DNA of 64,000 nt. It comes from Clostridium neonatale (GTDB lineage Bacteria > Bacillota > Clostridia > Clostridiales > Clostridiaceae). Numbering within the stretch: the first letter of the stretch is position 1; each line of letters begins with the position of its first letter. The DNA lies in contig NZ_LN890328.1 of NCBI RefSeq assembly GCF_001458595.1, positions 2,729,288-2,793,287 of the forward strand, given 5' to 3'. Positions 1 to 8,963 of this stretch are shown one piece after another. The notes under the pieces were generated by a model. That model did no database searches and was not told the DNA's origin. It saw only the letters and a list, made by a program, of their open reading frames with translations. The position numbers and the translations under genes were made by a program.

Positions 1-96
1 TCTTGTTTCTTCCGGAACATTTGAATAATTATTTATAACTCTAGATACAGTACTACGTGATACTCCTGCAAGTTTTGCAATTTCACTGCTATTCAT
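1..96 (-). CDS. LacI-family transcriptional regulator, N-terminal fragment (cut by window edge)
   Basis: The first 32 codons are visible and read as a LacI/GalR helix-turn-helix: MNSSEIAKLAGVSRSTVSRV, then INNYSNVPEETR. The recognition helix (SRSTVSRVI) and the following N-Y-x-x-V-P-E pattern are typical of the family. The start ATG at 94-96 is preceded by a GGGGGA ribosome site at about 107-112. The ligand-binding domain lies outside the window. It sits downstream of the beta-glucoside PTS operon on the same strand, so it is the likely local repressor. A palindrome AAACTCGTGTTT just upstream (122-133) also occurs upstream of the ROK gene that heads the operon, suggesting autoregulation and operon control. 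The family call is certain from the HTH; the target set is inference. Confidence 0.9.
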   Translation of the reverse strand, partial: MNSSEIAKLAGVSRSTVSRVINNYSNVPEETR

Positions 97-121
97 AAAA
101 ACTTATCCCCCTATTACTCAT

Positions 122-133
122 AAACTCGTGTTT
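122..133. promoter_or_regulatory. Candidate LacI-family operator (copy 1)
   Basis: AAACTCGTGTTT fits the palindromic form AAACnCGnGTTT with a central CG, as LacI-family operators have. On the minus strand it lies just downstream of a -10-like TATTAT/TATAGT stretch (about 134-147) and upstream of the regulator's ribosome site, so binding would block its own transcription start. Two close copies occur at 4899-4910 and 5296-5307. The assignment to this regulator is inferred from position and sharing. Confidence 0.6.
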
Positions 134-269
134 CTACTATAATACTATATTATCTACTTTTGTTTTTCAATATTTTTATTATTTATAAACATAAAGAATT
201 ACCTATATTCTAAACACTTTTTCTGCATTTATATATAGGTATCCTTATAAATATATTTATTTATTTAAC

Positions 270-584
270 TTATTTATCATTTAACTGCTTGAACATTTCT
301 ATCATTTCTTCAATTAATGATTTAATTGTCTCAGCTGCCATCATTTGATCTTCTGCATGCATTATTATTAATGAAAATTCAACTTTTTCTCCAGCTGCTT
401 CTTTTTGTATCAATGAAGTATGTGCATGATGTCCTTTTACAAGACATTCAGATGCTTCATTCATCTTCTTTTCTGCTTCATCATACTTTCCTTCTCTGAC
501 ATCTCTTAATGCCTCAACAGCTAATGATTTTGCCATTCCAACATTACTAATTATATCAAAAGCTATTAATTCAATTCCTTCCAT
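270..584 (-). CDS. PTS lactose/cellobiose-type EIIA component
   Basis: A 104-residue all-helical EIIA of the lactose/cellobiose class. The segment IIMHAEDQMM holds the expected phosphorylated histidine (His76) and the metal-coordinating aspartate (Asp79) of the trimeric IIA-Lac fold; length is normal for the family. It accepts phosphate from HPr and passes it to EIIB in the cytoplasm. The start at 584 (MEGIELIAFD) is chosen over an upstream in-frame start at 605 because an AGAGGAG ribosome site lies about 8 bases before it. It is the last PTS gene of the operon ROK-GH1-EIIB-EIIC-EIIA. It is the only EIIA gene in the window although three EIIC genes are present, so it may serve several permeases. 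Confidence 0.93.
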   Translation of the reverse strand: MEGIELIAFDIISNVGMAKSLAVEALRDVREGKYDEAEKKMNEASECLVKGHHAHTSLIQKEAAGEKVEFSLIIMHAEDQMMAAETIKSLIEEMIEMFKQLNDK

Positions 585-676
585 TTGTAAATCTCCTCTT
601 CTCAATCCATAAACTTTTTAATTTATTATCCTGATGCAATAAAATTCTTTAACATACTCCATCAGCAGTTATATTA

Positions 677-2020
677 TTAGATTGATTCTGCTATTTCATT
701 TTCTGCTTCAACAATTGCAGCTTTATTTGCTGCTATTACAAAAGGTGCATATATTAATACACTCACTGCAAGACATATGAATCCTACAATTAATGCTGTG
801 ATATTTCCGCCTGTTCCTAAGAAAGGCATTAATGGTCCTGGAGTTGTCCAAGGAATACCAATTACTACTGGTGGCATAATCTTAAGAACCATAACTGCTA
901 TATAACCAATCATTATATTTACAATTGGTGTTAATATAAATGGAATTATATAAATTGGATTTAAAACTATTGGTAAACCGAATATAACCATTTCATTTAT
1001 ATTGAATATTCCTGGTGCTAAAGAAAGTTTAGCTATACTCTTTGATTCCTTTGTTTTACAGAATATTAACATAGCTATAATTAAACCTAATGTACATCCT
1101 GAACCTCCATATTCAGAGAAAGCACTTGCTAAACCACTGTATGTTATTGGATAAGGAGCCCCCCATGCAGTAGCGTGATTAGCAACGTATAAAAGGTTTG
1201 CATTACCTGCTTCTGAGAACATAGTATCTCTTATTGCTGCTATAGTATTTGGTCCATGTATCCCCATAACCCAAAGTGATTGAGATAAGAATGATAATAT
1301 AAGTACTGAGAATATGCTTTGACTCATTTTAGTTAATGGAGTTTGGATTATGTTGTAGATTAATTCATGTAATCCACCTGGCGCAACCATCTTAACAAAG
1401 TAGTTAATAACTGAGAAGAATATAGTTGTAATAATAATTGGTAGCAATACCTTGAATGATCTTGCAACTGCTGGTGGTACTTGTTCTGGCATTTTAATTT
1501 CTAATTTATCAGAATTTGATAATCTAGACATTAATTCACCAACTAATAAGCCAACTAAGATTGCTACAAATAATCCCTGAGCACCTGTATATCTAGTTGT
1601 AAGATAATTTACGCCTTCATTGCTAAAATAATCAGGATAGATTATAAAGTAAACAGAAATTCCTGTTAATCCGGTCAATAAATCATCACCCTTAAGTGAT
1701 TTTGCAAGGTTTCTGGCTATTAAAAATACTATTAGTATTGAGAAAATATCAGCTGAACCTTTAACAACTGGAGCAAATACAGACTGGAATTTAACTATGC
1801 CAGGACATATTTTGCCAAATTGTAATATTTTAAACATAAATCCATCTGCTGATAAGAAAACATTATTAAGTAATACCATTAAAGATCCTGCCATAGTTAA
1901 TGGGAATGATAATATAAAGGCATCTCTTACTGCGCATACATGTCTCTGTGCATTTAATTTTGACGCTATAGGTACTAATATTTTTTCAATAGAACCTTGA
2001 AATTTTTCCATAAAACTCAT
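677..2020 (-). CDS. PTS lactose/cellobiose-type EIIC permease (beta-glucoside)
   Basis: A 447-residue polytopic membrane protein of the CelB/LicC class that translocates a beta-glucoside and presents it for phosphorylation by EIIB. Typical segments include NAQRHVCAVRDAFILSFPL near the N terminus, the IHGPNTIAAIRD loop, and WGAPYPITYSG, followed by FNINEMVIFGLPIVLNP, the conserved NE-containing substrate loop. The annotated ATG (MSFMEKFQG) follows AGAGG at about 2031-2035; an in-frame TTG nine bases upstream is less likely. It lies 18 bases after EIIB in the same operon. It is clearly paralogous to the EIIC at 19775-21112 (similar N terminus and loops). Cellobiose or another beta-diglucoside is the likely substrate, given the GH1 neighbour; the precise sugar cannot be read from sequence. 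Confidence 0.93.
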   Translation of the reverse strand: MSFMEKFQGSIEKILVPIASKLNAQRHVCAVRDAFILSFPLTMAGSLMVLLNNVFLSADGFMFKILQFGKICPGIVKFQSVFAPVVKGSADIFSILIVFLIARNLAKSLKGDDLLTGLTGISVYFIIYPDYFSNEGVNYLTTRYTGAQGLFVAILVGLLVGELMSRLSNSDKLEIKMPEQVPPAVARSFKVLLPIIITTIFFSVINYFVKMVAPGGLHELIYNIIQTPLTKMSQSIFSVLILSFLSQSLWVMGIHGPNTIAAIRDTMFSEAGNANLLYVANHATAWGAPYPITYSGLASAFSEYGGSGCTLGLIIAMLIFCKTKESKSIAKLSLAPGIFNINEMVIFGLPIVLNPIYIIPFILTPIVNIMIGYIAVMVLKIMPPVVIGIPWTTPGPLMPFLGTGGNITALIVGFICLAVSVLIYAPFVIAANKAAIVEAENEIAESI

Positions 2021-2038
2021 TGTATTCAACCTCTTTTC

Positions 2039-2341
2039 TTAATTAATCTTGTTTAGTGCATCTTCTAAAATTGCTTTTCCATTCATAGTTCCATATAATC
2101 TCATGTCAATTACTTCTACTGGTATTCTGCCATTTACAAGTTTTTCAACAGTTGGTTTTTGGAAACGTACTTGTGGTCCTAAAAGAACTATATCTACACT
2201 TTCAACAGCGGTACTGCATTCTGCTACTGGAAGAGCATCTATCTCTACTTCAATTCCTTTTGCCTTTGCTGCTTCTTTCATTTTAGTTACAAGTAAACTT
2301 GTAGACATTCCTGCTGAACATACTAATAATATTTTTTTCAT
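2039..2341 (-). CDS. PTS lactose/cellobiose-type EIIB component
   Basis: A 100-residue EIIB with the start MKKILLVCSAGMSTSLLV. Cys8 in the CSAGMSTS phosphate-binding loop is the expected phosphocysteine, accepting phosphate from EIIA and donating it to the sugar bound in EIIC. Length and the loop match the cellobiose/chitobiose class. An AAGGAG site precedes the ATG. It lies between the GH1 gene and EIIC with short gaps, in one operon. It is the only EIIB in the window. Confidence 0.94.
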   Translation of the reverse strand: MKKILLVCSAGMSTSLLVTKMKEAAKAKGIEVEIDALPVAECSTAVESVDIVLLGPQVRFQKPTVEKLVNGRIPVEVIDMRLYGTMNGKAILEDALNKIN

Positions 2342-2395
2342 TGTTTATCACTCCTTAAATTTTTGTAATTTATATTAATTGATTATGAGCTAAAT

Positions 2396-3835
2396 TTATA
2401 ATTCTTCTCCATTAGTACTTATAACATTCTTGTACCAATAGAAACTGTTCTTTTTAATTCTCTTTAAATCCTTTTCATCATTTTCATCTCTATCCACATA
2501 TACGAATCCGTAACGTTTCTGATATCCATTTAGCCAGCTTAATAAATCTGTAAATGACCAAGTGCAGTAACCTAAAAGATCAACACCATCTGTTATTGCT
2601 TCTTTACAAGCCTTAAGATGTGATCTTAGATAATTAATTCTGTAATCATCGTTTACAACATCATTTTCTTCAAGCTTATCGAATTCTCCAAGGCCGTTTT
2701 CTGTAATAAGTATAGGAAGATTATATCTACTTGTTAATCTTCTTAATCCAATTCTTAAACCTGCAGGATCAATTGCCCAGTCCCAGTTTGTTGTTTCTAA
2801 ATATGGATTCTTTGCGTTTTTATAAACTCCAGGTAGTCCACTTTCTTTAGTAGTTCCTTTTTTACCTGTATTATTCATACCTTCAGATGCTCCCACTCCA
2901 TCAAGTGGATTCATTGCAACTGTACTTGTTTGGTAATAATTTATACCTATAAAATCTGGTTTTGCTCTTTCTAATAATTCAAGATCACCCTCTTCAATAG
3001 TTGGTGCTATTCCAAGTCTTTCATAATATTTGAATGCGAATGCTGGATATCTTCCTTTGCAGTAAACATCAAGCCACCAGTTGCAGTTTAAATCCTCTGC
3101 ATTTTCTGCTGATAAAACATCACTTGGATTGCAGCTGAATGGATAAACAGGTCCAAATGCAAAGCTTGGGCCAATCATACCATCAGGCACGTAAGTTTTA
3201 AACGACTCAATTACTGTAGCATTAGCTAAGTTTGCAATATGATTTGCATTAAGCATTCTCTTTTGATCTTTAACGCCTGGTGGGTGCATAGCTGTTAAAT
3301 AACCCAATGTTAAGAATACATTTTGTTCATTTAATGATACCCAGTGCTTAACTTTATCTCCAAATCTCTTGAATAGTGTTATACAGTATTCATTAAAATC
3401 ATTAATTATTTCTCTTGATTCCCATCCACCGTATAAATCTTGAAGATGCTGAGGTAAATCCCAGTGATATAATGTAATTATTGGTTTAATATCATTTGCT
3501 ATAAGTTCATCTATTAAATTTTCATAGAACTTTAAACCTTCTTCATTTATTTCTTTTCTTCCATTAGGATATATACGTGTCCATGCAATTGAAAATCTGT
3601 AGGCTTTTAATCCCATTTCAGCCATTAAAGCTACATCTTCTTTATATCTGTTGTAATGATCTACTGCAACATTACCATTTGTATTTTTAAAAGTTGTTCC
3701 AGGTATTCTTGTGTATAAATCCCATATACTTTCTCCCTTCCCATCTTTGTCCCATGCACCTTCAACTTGATACGCTGCTGATGCTGATCCCCATAGGAAA
3801 TCATCTTTGAATTTATCTAGCTTTTCGTATATCAC
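2396..3835 (-). CDS. GH1 6-phospho-beta-glucosidase
   Basis: A 479-residue family 1 glycoside hydrolase that cleaves the phosphorylated disaccharide delivered by the PTS to glucose-6-phosphate plus sugar in the cytoplasm. It begins with the family hallmark FLWGSASAAYQVEGAW; WVSLNEQNVF carries the acid/base glutamate and ILITENGLGEFD the nucleophile glutamate. Near the C terminus a serine followed by QKRYGFVYVD fits the 6-phosphate recognition loop of phospho-beta-glucosidases. There is no signal peptide. The start is GTG at 3835 because AAGGAG at 3844-3849 sits eight bases before it; the GTG at 3844 overlaps that site. It is downstream of the ROK kinase and upstream of EIIB. Exact substrate is inferred. 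Confidence 0.93.
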   Translation of the reverse strand: MIYEKLDKFKDDFLWGSASAAYQVEGAWDKDGKGESIWDLYTRIPGTTFKNTNGNVAVDHYNRYKEDVALMAEMGLKAYRFSIAWTRIYPNGRKEINEEGLKFYENLIDELIANDIKPIITLYHWDLPQHLQDLYGGWESREIINDFNEYCITLFKRFGDKVKHWVSLNEQNVFLTLGYLTAMHPPGVKDQKRMLNANHIANLANATVIESFKTYVPDGMIGPSFAFGPVYPFSCNPSDVLSAENAEDLNCNWWLDVYCKGRYPAFAFKYYERLGIAPTIEEGDLELLERAKPDFIGINYYQTSTVAMNPLDGVGASEGMNNTGKKGTTKESGLPGVYKNAKNPYLETTNWDWAIDPAGLRIGLRRLTSRYNLPILITENGLGEFDKLEENDVVNDDYRINYLRSHLKACKEAITDGVDLLGYCTWSFTDLLSWLNGYQKRYGFVYVDRDENDEKDLKRIKKNSFYWYKNVISTNGEEL

Positions 3836-3930
3836 TATATCCACTCCTTCACATTAATGTAAATTAATTATTTGATATTAACCTATATATAAATTTATTT
3901 TTAAACTATTTCTTTCTGAAACAAAACACT

Positions 3931-4830
3931 CTATTTTTTTATAGAAGCATTTATAATTGCACCTAATATGTTGGCATCGTTATTGTACTTGCATCTATCA
4001 ATTTTAGTAGTAATGAAATCTGCTTCAAGATATTCAATGCAGGTCTTCTTATACTGTTCCTCTACTTTATTGATAAACCAATCTTCTTCTGATATTCCTC
4101 CACCTATGCATATAACTTCTGGATTATAGAAAACTGTAATTACAATTAATTGAGCTACTATGTTTATTATCCACTCATCTACTGATAATTCAGCTGTTTT
4201 GTTTCCATCTAAGTACTTCTTGCATACTTCATATCCATACTGTACCTGCTCATCCATGTCAGCTTTGCTGTTATATATATTTATCAGCCCAGTCATTGAT
4301 GCATAATCACCCATCTTATCAAGGCCACCTATCTCATCGTTTACAAAAGGCATATTATGAAACTCTCCTGCAAATGCATCTTTTCCATATACAACTCCAT
4401 TTTCATCACATATGCATCCGCCAGTTCCCGTTCCTATGATTAAAAATGCTGAAGATTTGCTTCCTTTTGCATTTCCTATTTCAAATTCACATAACCCTGC
4501 TGATTTTGCATCATTAATTGATGACACTTTTTTATGTGTTCTTTTCTTGATTTCATCGTTTATATTTGTGCCATACATAATGGCTACGTTAGGGGCAGCA
4601 TATGATTTAACATTTGAATCTTTATCAATGAGCCCTGGTGCACTTATACCGATTACATCAATTTCATCAATTAATTTTATGTTTGAACATATATAGTCAT
4701 AAAATTCATCTGCAGTATCGTATTTAATAGTTTCAATTTTCCACTTGTCTTTAATGCGGTATCGCTTGTCCATCAAGGCATATTTAATGAATGTTCCTCC
4801 TATATCTATTCCTAAATTAAATTTTTCCAT
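3931..4830 (-). CDS. ROK-family sugar kinase (glucokinase / beta-glucoside kinase-like)
   Basis: A 299-residue ROK protein without an N-terminal HTH, so a kinase rather than a repressor. It starts MEKFNLGIDIGGTFIKYALM, with the DIGGT phosphate-binding loop, and has the second ATP motif GTGTGGCI. The usual ROK zinc-cysteine cluster (CxCGxxGC) is not seen, as in some BglK/allose-kinase-like members. It probably phosphorylates the free glucose or beta-glucoside released in this pathway. The start at 4830 is fixed by GGAGAG at about 4835-4840; the open frame extends 17 codons further up without a good ribosome site. It appears to head the operon and is preceded by an operator-like palindrome at 4899-4910. 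Confidence 0.85.
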   Translation of the reverse strand: MEKFNLGIDIGGTFIKYALMDKRYRIKDKWKIETIKYDTADEFYDYICSNIKLIDEIDVIGISAPGLIDKDSNVKSYAAPNVAIMYGTNINDEIKKRTHKKVSSINDAKSAGLCEFEIGNAKGSKSSAFLIIGTGTGGCICDENGVVYGKDAFAGEFHNMPFVNDEIGGLDKMGDYASMTGLINIYNSKADMDEQVQYGYEVCKKYLDGNKTAELSVDEWIINIVAQLIVITVFYNPEVICIGGGISEEDWFINKVEEQYKKTCIEYLEADFITTKIDRCKYNNDANILGAIINASIKK

Positions 4831-4898
4831 AACATCTCTCCTTAAAATAAAGGTCTTATAAATTACCTGCTTATAATACAATAATGAATCAATTTTGT

Positions 4899-4910
4899 GA
4901 ACCCGCGTTT
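4899..4910. promoter_or_regulatory. Candidate LacI-family operator (copy 2) at the PTS operon promoter
   Basis: GAACCCGCGTTT is a one-mismatch form of AAACnCGnGTTT. On the minus strand it overlaps a TTCACA -35-like hexamer, followed after 17 bases by TATTAT, then the ROK start. A repressor bound here would occlude the -35 box of the operon promoter. Confidence 0.55.
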
Positions 4911-5295
4911 ATTTTTTGTTAAAAAATAAATCCATACATTCTTTTTTTGATTCGTTTTACTCTTATACTTTTTATTCAATCTTTTAATTCATATAATCTA
5001 CACGTATCATCACTCTATAGATATTATTTCAATTTATTAATCTAAAAAATCATGAATAATGCTTTATCTTTTATTTATCAACTATATGGTTTAACTGTCT
5101 TACATCTGTCTAATAAATGGCTTTCCTATTAATTTATAAATACTATAATCTATAACTCTGTAAGTTATTACTATATGAATTATTAGTTACGCATTTATAA
5201 CTTTGAATTATATCAGTTTATAATATCTAATATAACTTCATCATAAGTATAACTATAATTTATAAATACTTTTTCTGTAAGATAAAACGCTTAGT
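4911..5295. other. AT-rich intergenic stretch, no gene seen
   Basis: Very AT-rich sequence between operator copies 2 and 3 with stops in all frames. No hairpin terminator or RNA motif was recognised. Confidence 0.5.
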
Positions 5296-5307
5296 GAACT
5301 CGTGTTT
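5296..5307. promoter_or_regulatory. Candidate LacI-family operator (copy 3)
   Basis: GAACTCGTGTTT matches AAACnCGnGTTT at 11 of 12 positions and is followed by TATATATATAATACAATAA, resembling the layout around copies 1 and 2. It could serve a distal promoter or be a relic of the promoter of a gene lost from the decayed 5-6.6 kb stretch. It is about 400 bases from copy 2, a distance that also permits looping. Confidence 0.5.
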
Positions 5308-5536
5308 ATATATATAATACAATAAAAACAATTACATTTCAATATCTTTTTTAATTTTATATATTTTAATCCAATTTTTTTTCAAAGCCCTGCCATGCCT
5401 TACTTATCTTATAAGTTTTTATTTTTTGTGTCATCAAACTAAGTCCAGTACACTTGCCAGCAAGTCAGGAACTAAATCACTGAAATAAAAATTACTAAAT
5501 ATAAATTAGCATAATAAAAAAGTGGCTGTTATAAAA

Positions 5537-5629
5537 CTAATGTTCCATATGAAAAAGGCTAGGAAGCTTTTTAAGTACCCATTGGTATCTGTAATTATTA
5601 TAGTAATCCATATAATCATCTATTATTAA
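5537..5629 (-). pseudogene. IS3-family transposase C-terminal remnant
   Basis: Reading the minus strand, the end of a transposase is visible: LIIDDYMDYYNNYRYQWVLK followed by KLPSLFHMEH and a stop. This matches the conserved DDE C terminus of IS150/IS3-type OrfB (DDYIxYYNNxRxQWxLKKMTP). In-frame stops appear directly upstream, and no OrfA or terminal repeats were found, so only a scar of the element remains. It borders the broken + strand gene at 5756-6334. Confidence 0.75.
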
Positions 5630-5755
5630 TTATAGTTGTACAGTTTTTTAAGTCTATCTCATCTTGGTCTTATGTCAATATATTGTACATAAAAATTGAA
5701 ACTTTTTTATAATGCACTTCTAGCTAATAATTCACATTGATCCGAATTTATATAA

Positions 5756-6334
5756 TTAATTGAAAAGTATGTAAATCATTCTTCAGAAGACTCCCTTGCT
5801 ATTGATGAATCTATAGAATTGATATTAAATAATCATAGAATTAATAAATTGGTTAAAGATTGCAGATATACAGATAAATATTGGGCCTATAATATGGTAA
5901 AAATTGATCAACATAATGTATTGATTCTTGATGATGAAGCCTTTCATAGAAAAGATTTGTAGGATAAATACACATCTCATACTAATATAGAAGGCCTTCT
6001 TTATCTTAATTATGATAAAAACAACAGTTATGAAGGTAAAATAATATGGTCAAATAATAAACCAGTAGTTTCTTGTAGAGATTTACTTTGGTTAGGATTA
6101 GAAGATGAAAATCAGCTTATTTCTAATATAAATAATCGAATTAACTCTGGGTATACTAACATAAATGATCCTAATTCTTATTCATTTGTTTATGTACATG
6201 TTTGGAGCAATACTATGGATAATGTTTATGACGTAGTGAATAAGCTTAATAAGAATCCAAAAGTAAAAATAGTGACTCCTGATAACTTCATGAAATTAAT
6301 TCAAAGGAACTTGGCTGAAAATCAGTCTTTATAA
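5756..6334 (+). pseudogene. Truncated, stop-interrupted GxGYxYP-type (putative glycoside hydrolase) C-terminal fragment
   Basis: A + strand frame of 193 codons, interrupted by one TAG at 5960-5962 and lacking any start or ribosome site. The second half reads NIEGLLYLNYDKNNSYEGKI, then NKPVVSCRDLLW, YSFVYVHVWSNTMDNVYDVV and KVKIVTPDNFMKLIQ. These resemble the C-terminal part of GxGYxYP-domain proteins (pattern: xGKPVVSARxxLW, then a VHxWSxxxDDVY segment and VRVVTPxEFVxLI). The family call is from memory of these motifs and needs a profile search. The N-terminal two thirds are missing, and the IS3 remnant next to it suggests a transposition-linked deletion. It runs against all neighbouring genes. 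Confidence 0.6.
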
Positions 6335-6439
6335 ATCTAATACTAATACTGAAACATATTTTGAATGACGCTGATATTAGGATTACGCATATAATATTAA
6401 ATTTTAAAAAACCTTAATATATATCTTAATATATATTTA

Positions 6440-6478
6440 ATAGGAATGATTAAACTTAAAACATTTAATCATTCCTAT
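6440..6478. terminator. Hairpin, likely terminator of the GH3 gene
   Basis: Perfect 15-bp stem ATAGGAATGATTAAA / TTTAATCATTCCTAT with a 9-base loop, about 140 bases downstream of the GH3 stop. No long T-run follows on either strand, so termination strength is uncertain. Confidence 0.6.
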
Positions 6479-6618
6479 ATAAAAAGTATTCGTCTAATAT
6501 ATCATCTTTAATAAAATTTAAGCTTTTTACTTTAATCTCCTATAATAGATTCATGTTATCATTCATATATGCCTATAATCCCAACTAAGCTATAATGTGC
6601 TCATATTATTTATAAAAA

Positions 6619-8871
6619 TTATATTAAAAATAGTCCTTTTTCAATATAATCTATTGAATTTTTTCCAACCATTATTGAAACTTCTCCAGGCTCTACTCTA
6701 TTTTCTAAATTATAATCCCATATAGAAAGTTCTTTAAATCCAAGTTTAAATTCTACATCTACTTCTTCACCTGATTTTATAAATACCTTTTTAAATCCCT
6801 TAAGCTCCTTTACTCTTCTTGTTATACTTGATTCTTCATCTCTAATATATAATTGAGCAACTTCATATCCATCAAAATCACCACAATTTTTAATGTTAAC
6901 ATGTATAGAAACTTCTTTACCTTTTAATAAATCCTCTATTGTAACCTCATTATCAACTCTTAATTTATCGTATACAAAATTTGTGTAACTCAAGCCAAAA
7001 CCAAATGGGAATAATGAAAGACCACTCATATCTAAATAATCTATTTTAGCACCACTATCTTTTGCATTATAATAGCAAGGTAATTGCATTGATGAAACAG
7101 GTATTGATACAGCTAATTTTCCATTTGGATTGTTAATTCCAAATATCGTTTCTGCTATTGCTTCTCCTCCCATCTTTCCCGGATACCATGCACATAATAC
7201 TGCATCACTAGAATCCAATATATTTTCTATTGAGTGAGGTCTTCCTTGAATTAGAACAACTATTACCTTTGTTCCAGTTTTACTTAACTCTCTTACTAGC
7301 TCCACCTGTAACCCATCTAAATCTAAATTAGCAAGATCAACATTTTCACCACAATTTACATCTTTTTTAGTATCATCAATCAATGCTGCACCATTATTCT
7401 CAAATTTCAGATCAAAATCCCTTGCACTAGATCCTCCAATTGCTACTATTGTATAGTCTGAATTTTTTGCTAAATTAATAGCTTCTTCAAATCCTGATCT
7501 ACTAATGTCTCGAATACTACATCCTTTTGAATAATTTACAGTTATATTATTGGATTCAAATTTCTTAATTCCGTCTAATACTGTACTAACTGCATTTTTA
7601 CGTTGTGGAGATGTATAATCTCCAAGTTGATTATATGGTGTATCAGCATTTGGTCCTACAACAGCAATTTTCTTTTTTTCTTTACTAAGTGGTAATACTC
7701 CATTATTTTTAAGTAATACTATACTTTCACTAGCTGCCTTCTTGTTTATTATAGATGGATCTATATATGATTTTTTATTTCGTTTTTTCTTATCAAATAA
7801 GCCTAATTTAAATTTAACATACAATACTCTTCTAACTGCATCATCTATATACAACTCATCTATTATTTTATTTTCAACTGCTCTATGAAGATTTGTATAT
7901 ATATCATCCCAAAGACTTATATCTACCCCTGCTTCTATAGCTAGTTTCCCTGCTTTTTCTTTATCTCTAGTCATTATAGTTAACCTATCAAGTGCACAAC
8001 CATCAGCCATTACAATGCCATTAAATTGATATTCATGTCTCAAAATATCATTCAACAGTTTTTTGTTAACATGGCATGGTATTCCATCTATCTCATTGTA
8101 AGCTGCCATAAATCCTATGGCACCTCTTCTAGCCCCTGATTCTACTGGCGGCAAAAATATTTCTCTAAGTTCTCTTTCTCCTATATTAGCAGCACCTGAA
8201 TTATGACCTCCAACAGCCGCTCCTTGAGCACATAAATGTTTTAATACAACACCTACATTATTTTCAAAATTATTTTTTTGATATCCATCAACTATTGCTT
8301 CTGTATACTTAGCACATAAATATGGATCTTCACTAAAACACTCTTCTGATCTCCCCCATCTTGGATCTCTGAGTAAATCCAAAGTAGAAACTAGCGCTAA
8401 ATTTGCACCCTTTTCAGATAATTCATCTGATATACATTCTGAAACTTCTTTTATAAGATCTAGATTCCATGTTGATCCAATTGCTATATTACATGGAAAC
8501 ATTTCTCCATCTAAAGATTGATGACCATGAGGGGACTCTTCTGAAAAAATTGCTGGAATTTTCATTCTTGTATTTTCTTTTATATACTCTTGAATCATAT
8601 TTATTACTTTAAATGAATCTTCTTTATCTATTCCATTTTCAAAATTAACTTTTGACCAAGGATCTGCCCTAAATAGTCCATAAATTGCTCCAATTCCTCC
8701 CCATCTTTTAACCTCTTCTTTAAATGTATCTGTTAATTCATATCCAGTCTTGGTTTTTTTATATATTTCCCATCCATAAAGTCTTTGATTTAATTGTCCA
8801 ACTTTTTCTTTTAAAGTCATCTTTGATAATAATTCATCTATTTCTTCTTTAAAATCACTTACACTATTCAT
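6619..8871 (-). CDS. GH3 beta-glucosidase / beta-xylosidase-type hydrolase
   Basis: A 750-residue family 3 glycoside hydrolase. Seen: N-terminal (beta/alpha)8 domain with the DPRWGRSEECFSEDPYL signature (about 169-185) and the catalytic region GIVMADG with nucleophile Asp290; a following alpha/beta sandwich domain with AIGGSSARD and GWYPGKMGGEAIAE-like motifs; and a C-terminal fibronectin-III-like domain (LGFKELSIWD). No signal peptide, so it acts in the cytoplasm on imported unphosphorylated oligosaccharides. The start at 8871 (MNSVSDFKEE) follows AAAAGGAG; the longer in-frame TTG start would bury that site. It is a separate transcription unit behind the inverted repeats at 9075-9210. Beta-glucoside, beta-xyloside and other specificities cannot be separated by eye. 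Confidence 0.9.
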   Translation of the reverse strand: MNSVSDFKEEIDELLSKMTLKEKVGQLNQRLYGWEIYKKTKTGYELTDTFKEEVKRWGGIGAIYGLFRADPWSKVNFENGIDKEDSFKVINMIQEYIKENTRMKIPAIFSEESPHGHQSLDGEMFPCNIAIGSTWNLDLIKEVSECISDELSEKGANLALVSTLDLLRDPRWGRSEECFSEDPYLCAKYTEAIVDGYQKNNFENNVGVVLKHLCAQGAAVGGHNSGAANIGERELREIFLPPVESGARRGAIGFMAAYNEIDGIPCHVNKKLLNDILRHEYQFNGIVMADGCALDRLTIMTRDKEKAGKLAIEAGVDISLWDDIYTNLHRAVENKIIDELYIDDAVRRVLYVKFKLGLFDKKKRNKKSYIDPSIINKKAASESIVLLKNNGVLPLSKEKKKIAVVGPNADTPYNQLGDYTSPQRKNAVSTVLDGIKKFESNNITVNYSKGCSIRDISRSGFEEAINLAKNSDYTIVAIGGSSARDFDLKFENNGAALIDDTKKDVNCGENVDLANLDLDGLQVELVRELSKTGTKVIVVLIQGRPHSIENILDSSDAVLCAWYPGKMGGEAIAETIFGINNPNGKLAVSIPVSSMQLPCYYNAKDSGAKIDYLDMSGLSLFPFGFGLSYTNFVYDKLRVDNEVTIEDLLKGKEVSIHVNIKNCGDFDGYEVAQLYIRDEESSITRRVKELKGFKKVFIKSGEEVDVEFKLGFKELSIWDYNLENRVEPGEVSIMVGKNSIDYIEKGLFLI

Positions 8872-8963
8872 AATTAGTCTCCTTTTCAAAACGTTATGTT
8901 AAGTTATCTAAACATTACTCTTCTCAAACAAAAGAAATACAATGTGTTTCATTAGAATACAAC

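Noticed and set aside
1797..2000. Plus-strand open frames opposite the EIIC gene (and many similar ones across the window)
   Set aside because: They lie wholly inside strong minus-strand genes, lack ribosome sites and have low-complexity translations.
3931..4830. ROK protein as transcriptional repressor
   Set aside because: It lacks the N-terminal winged HTH and starts directly at the kinase phosphate loop.
8880..8900. AAAACGTTAT as a cre site for GH3
   Set aside because: Matches only the centre of the consensus; the outer TG and CA positions fail on both strands.
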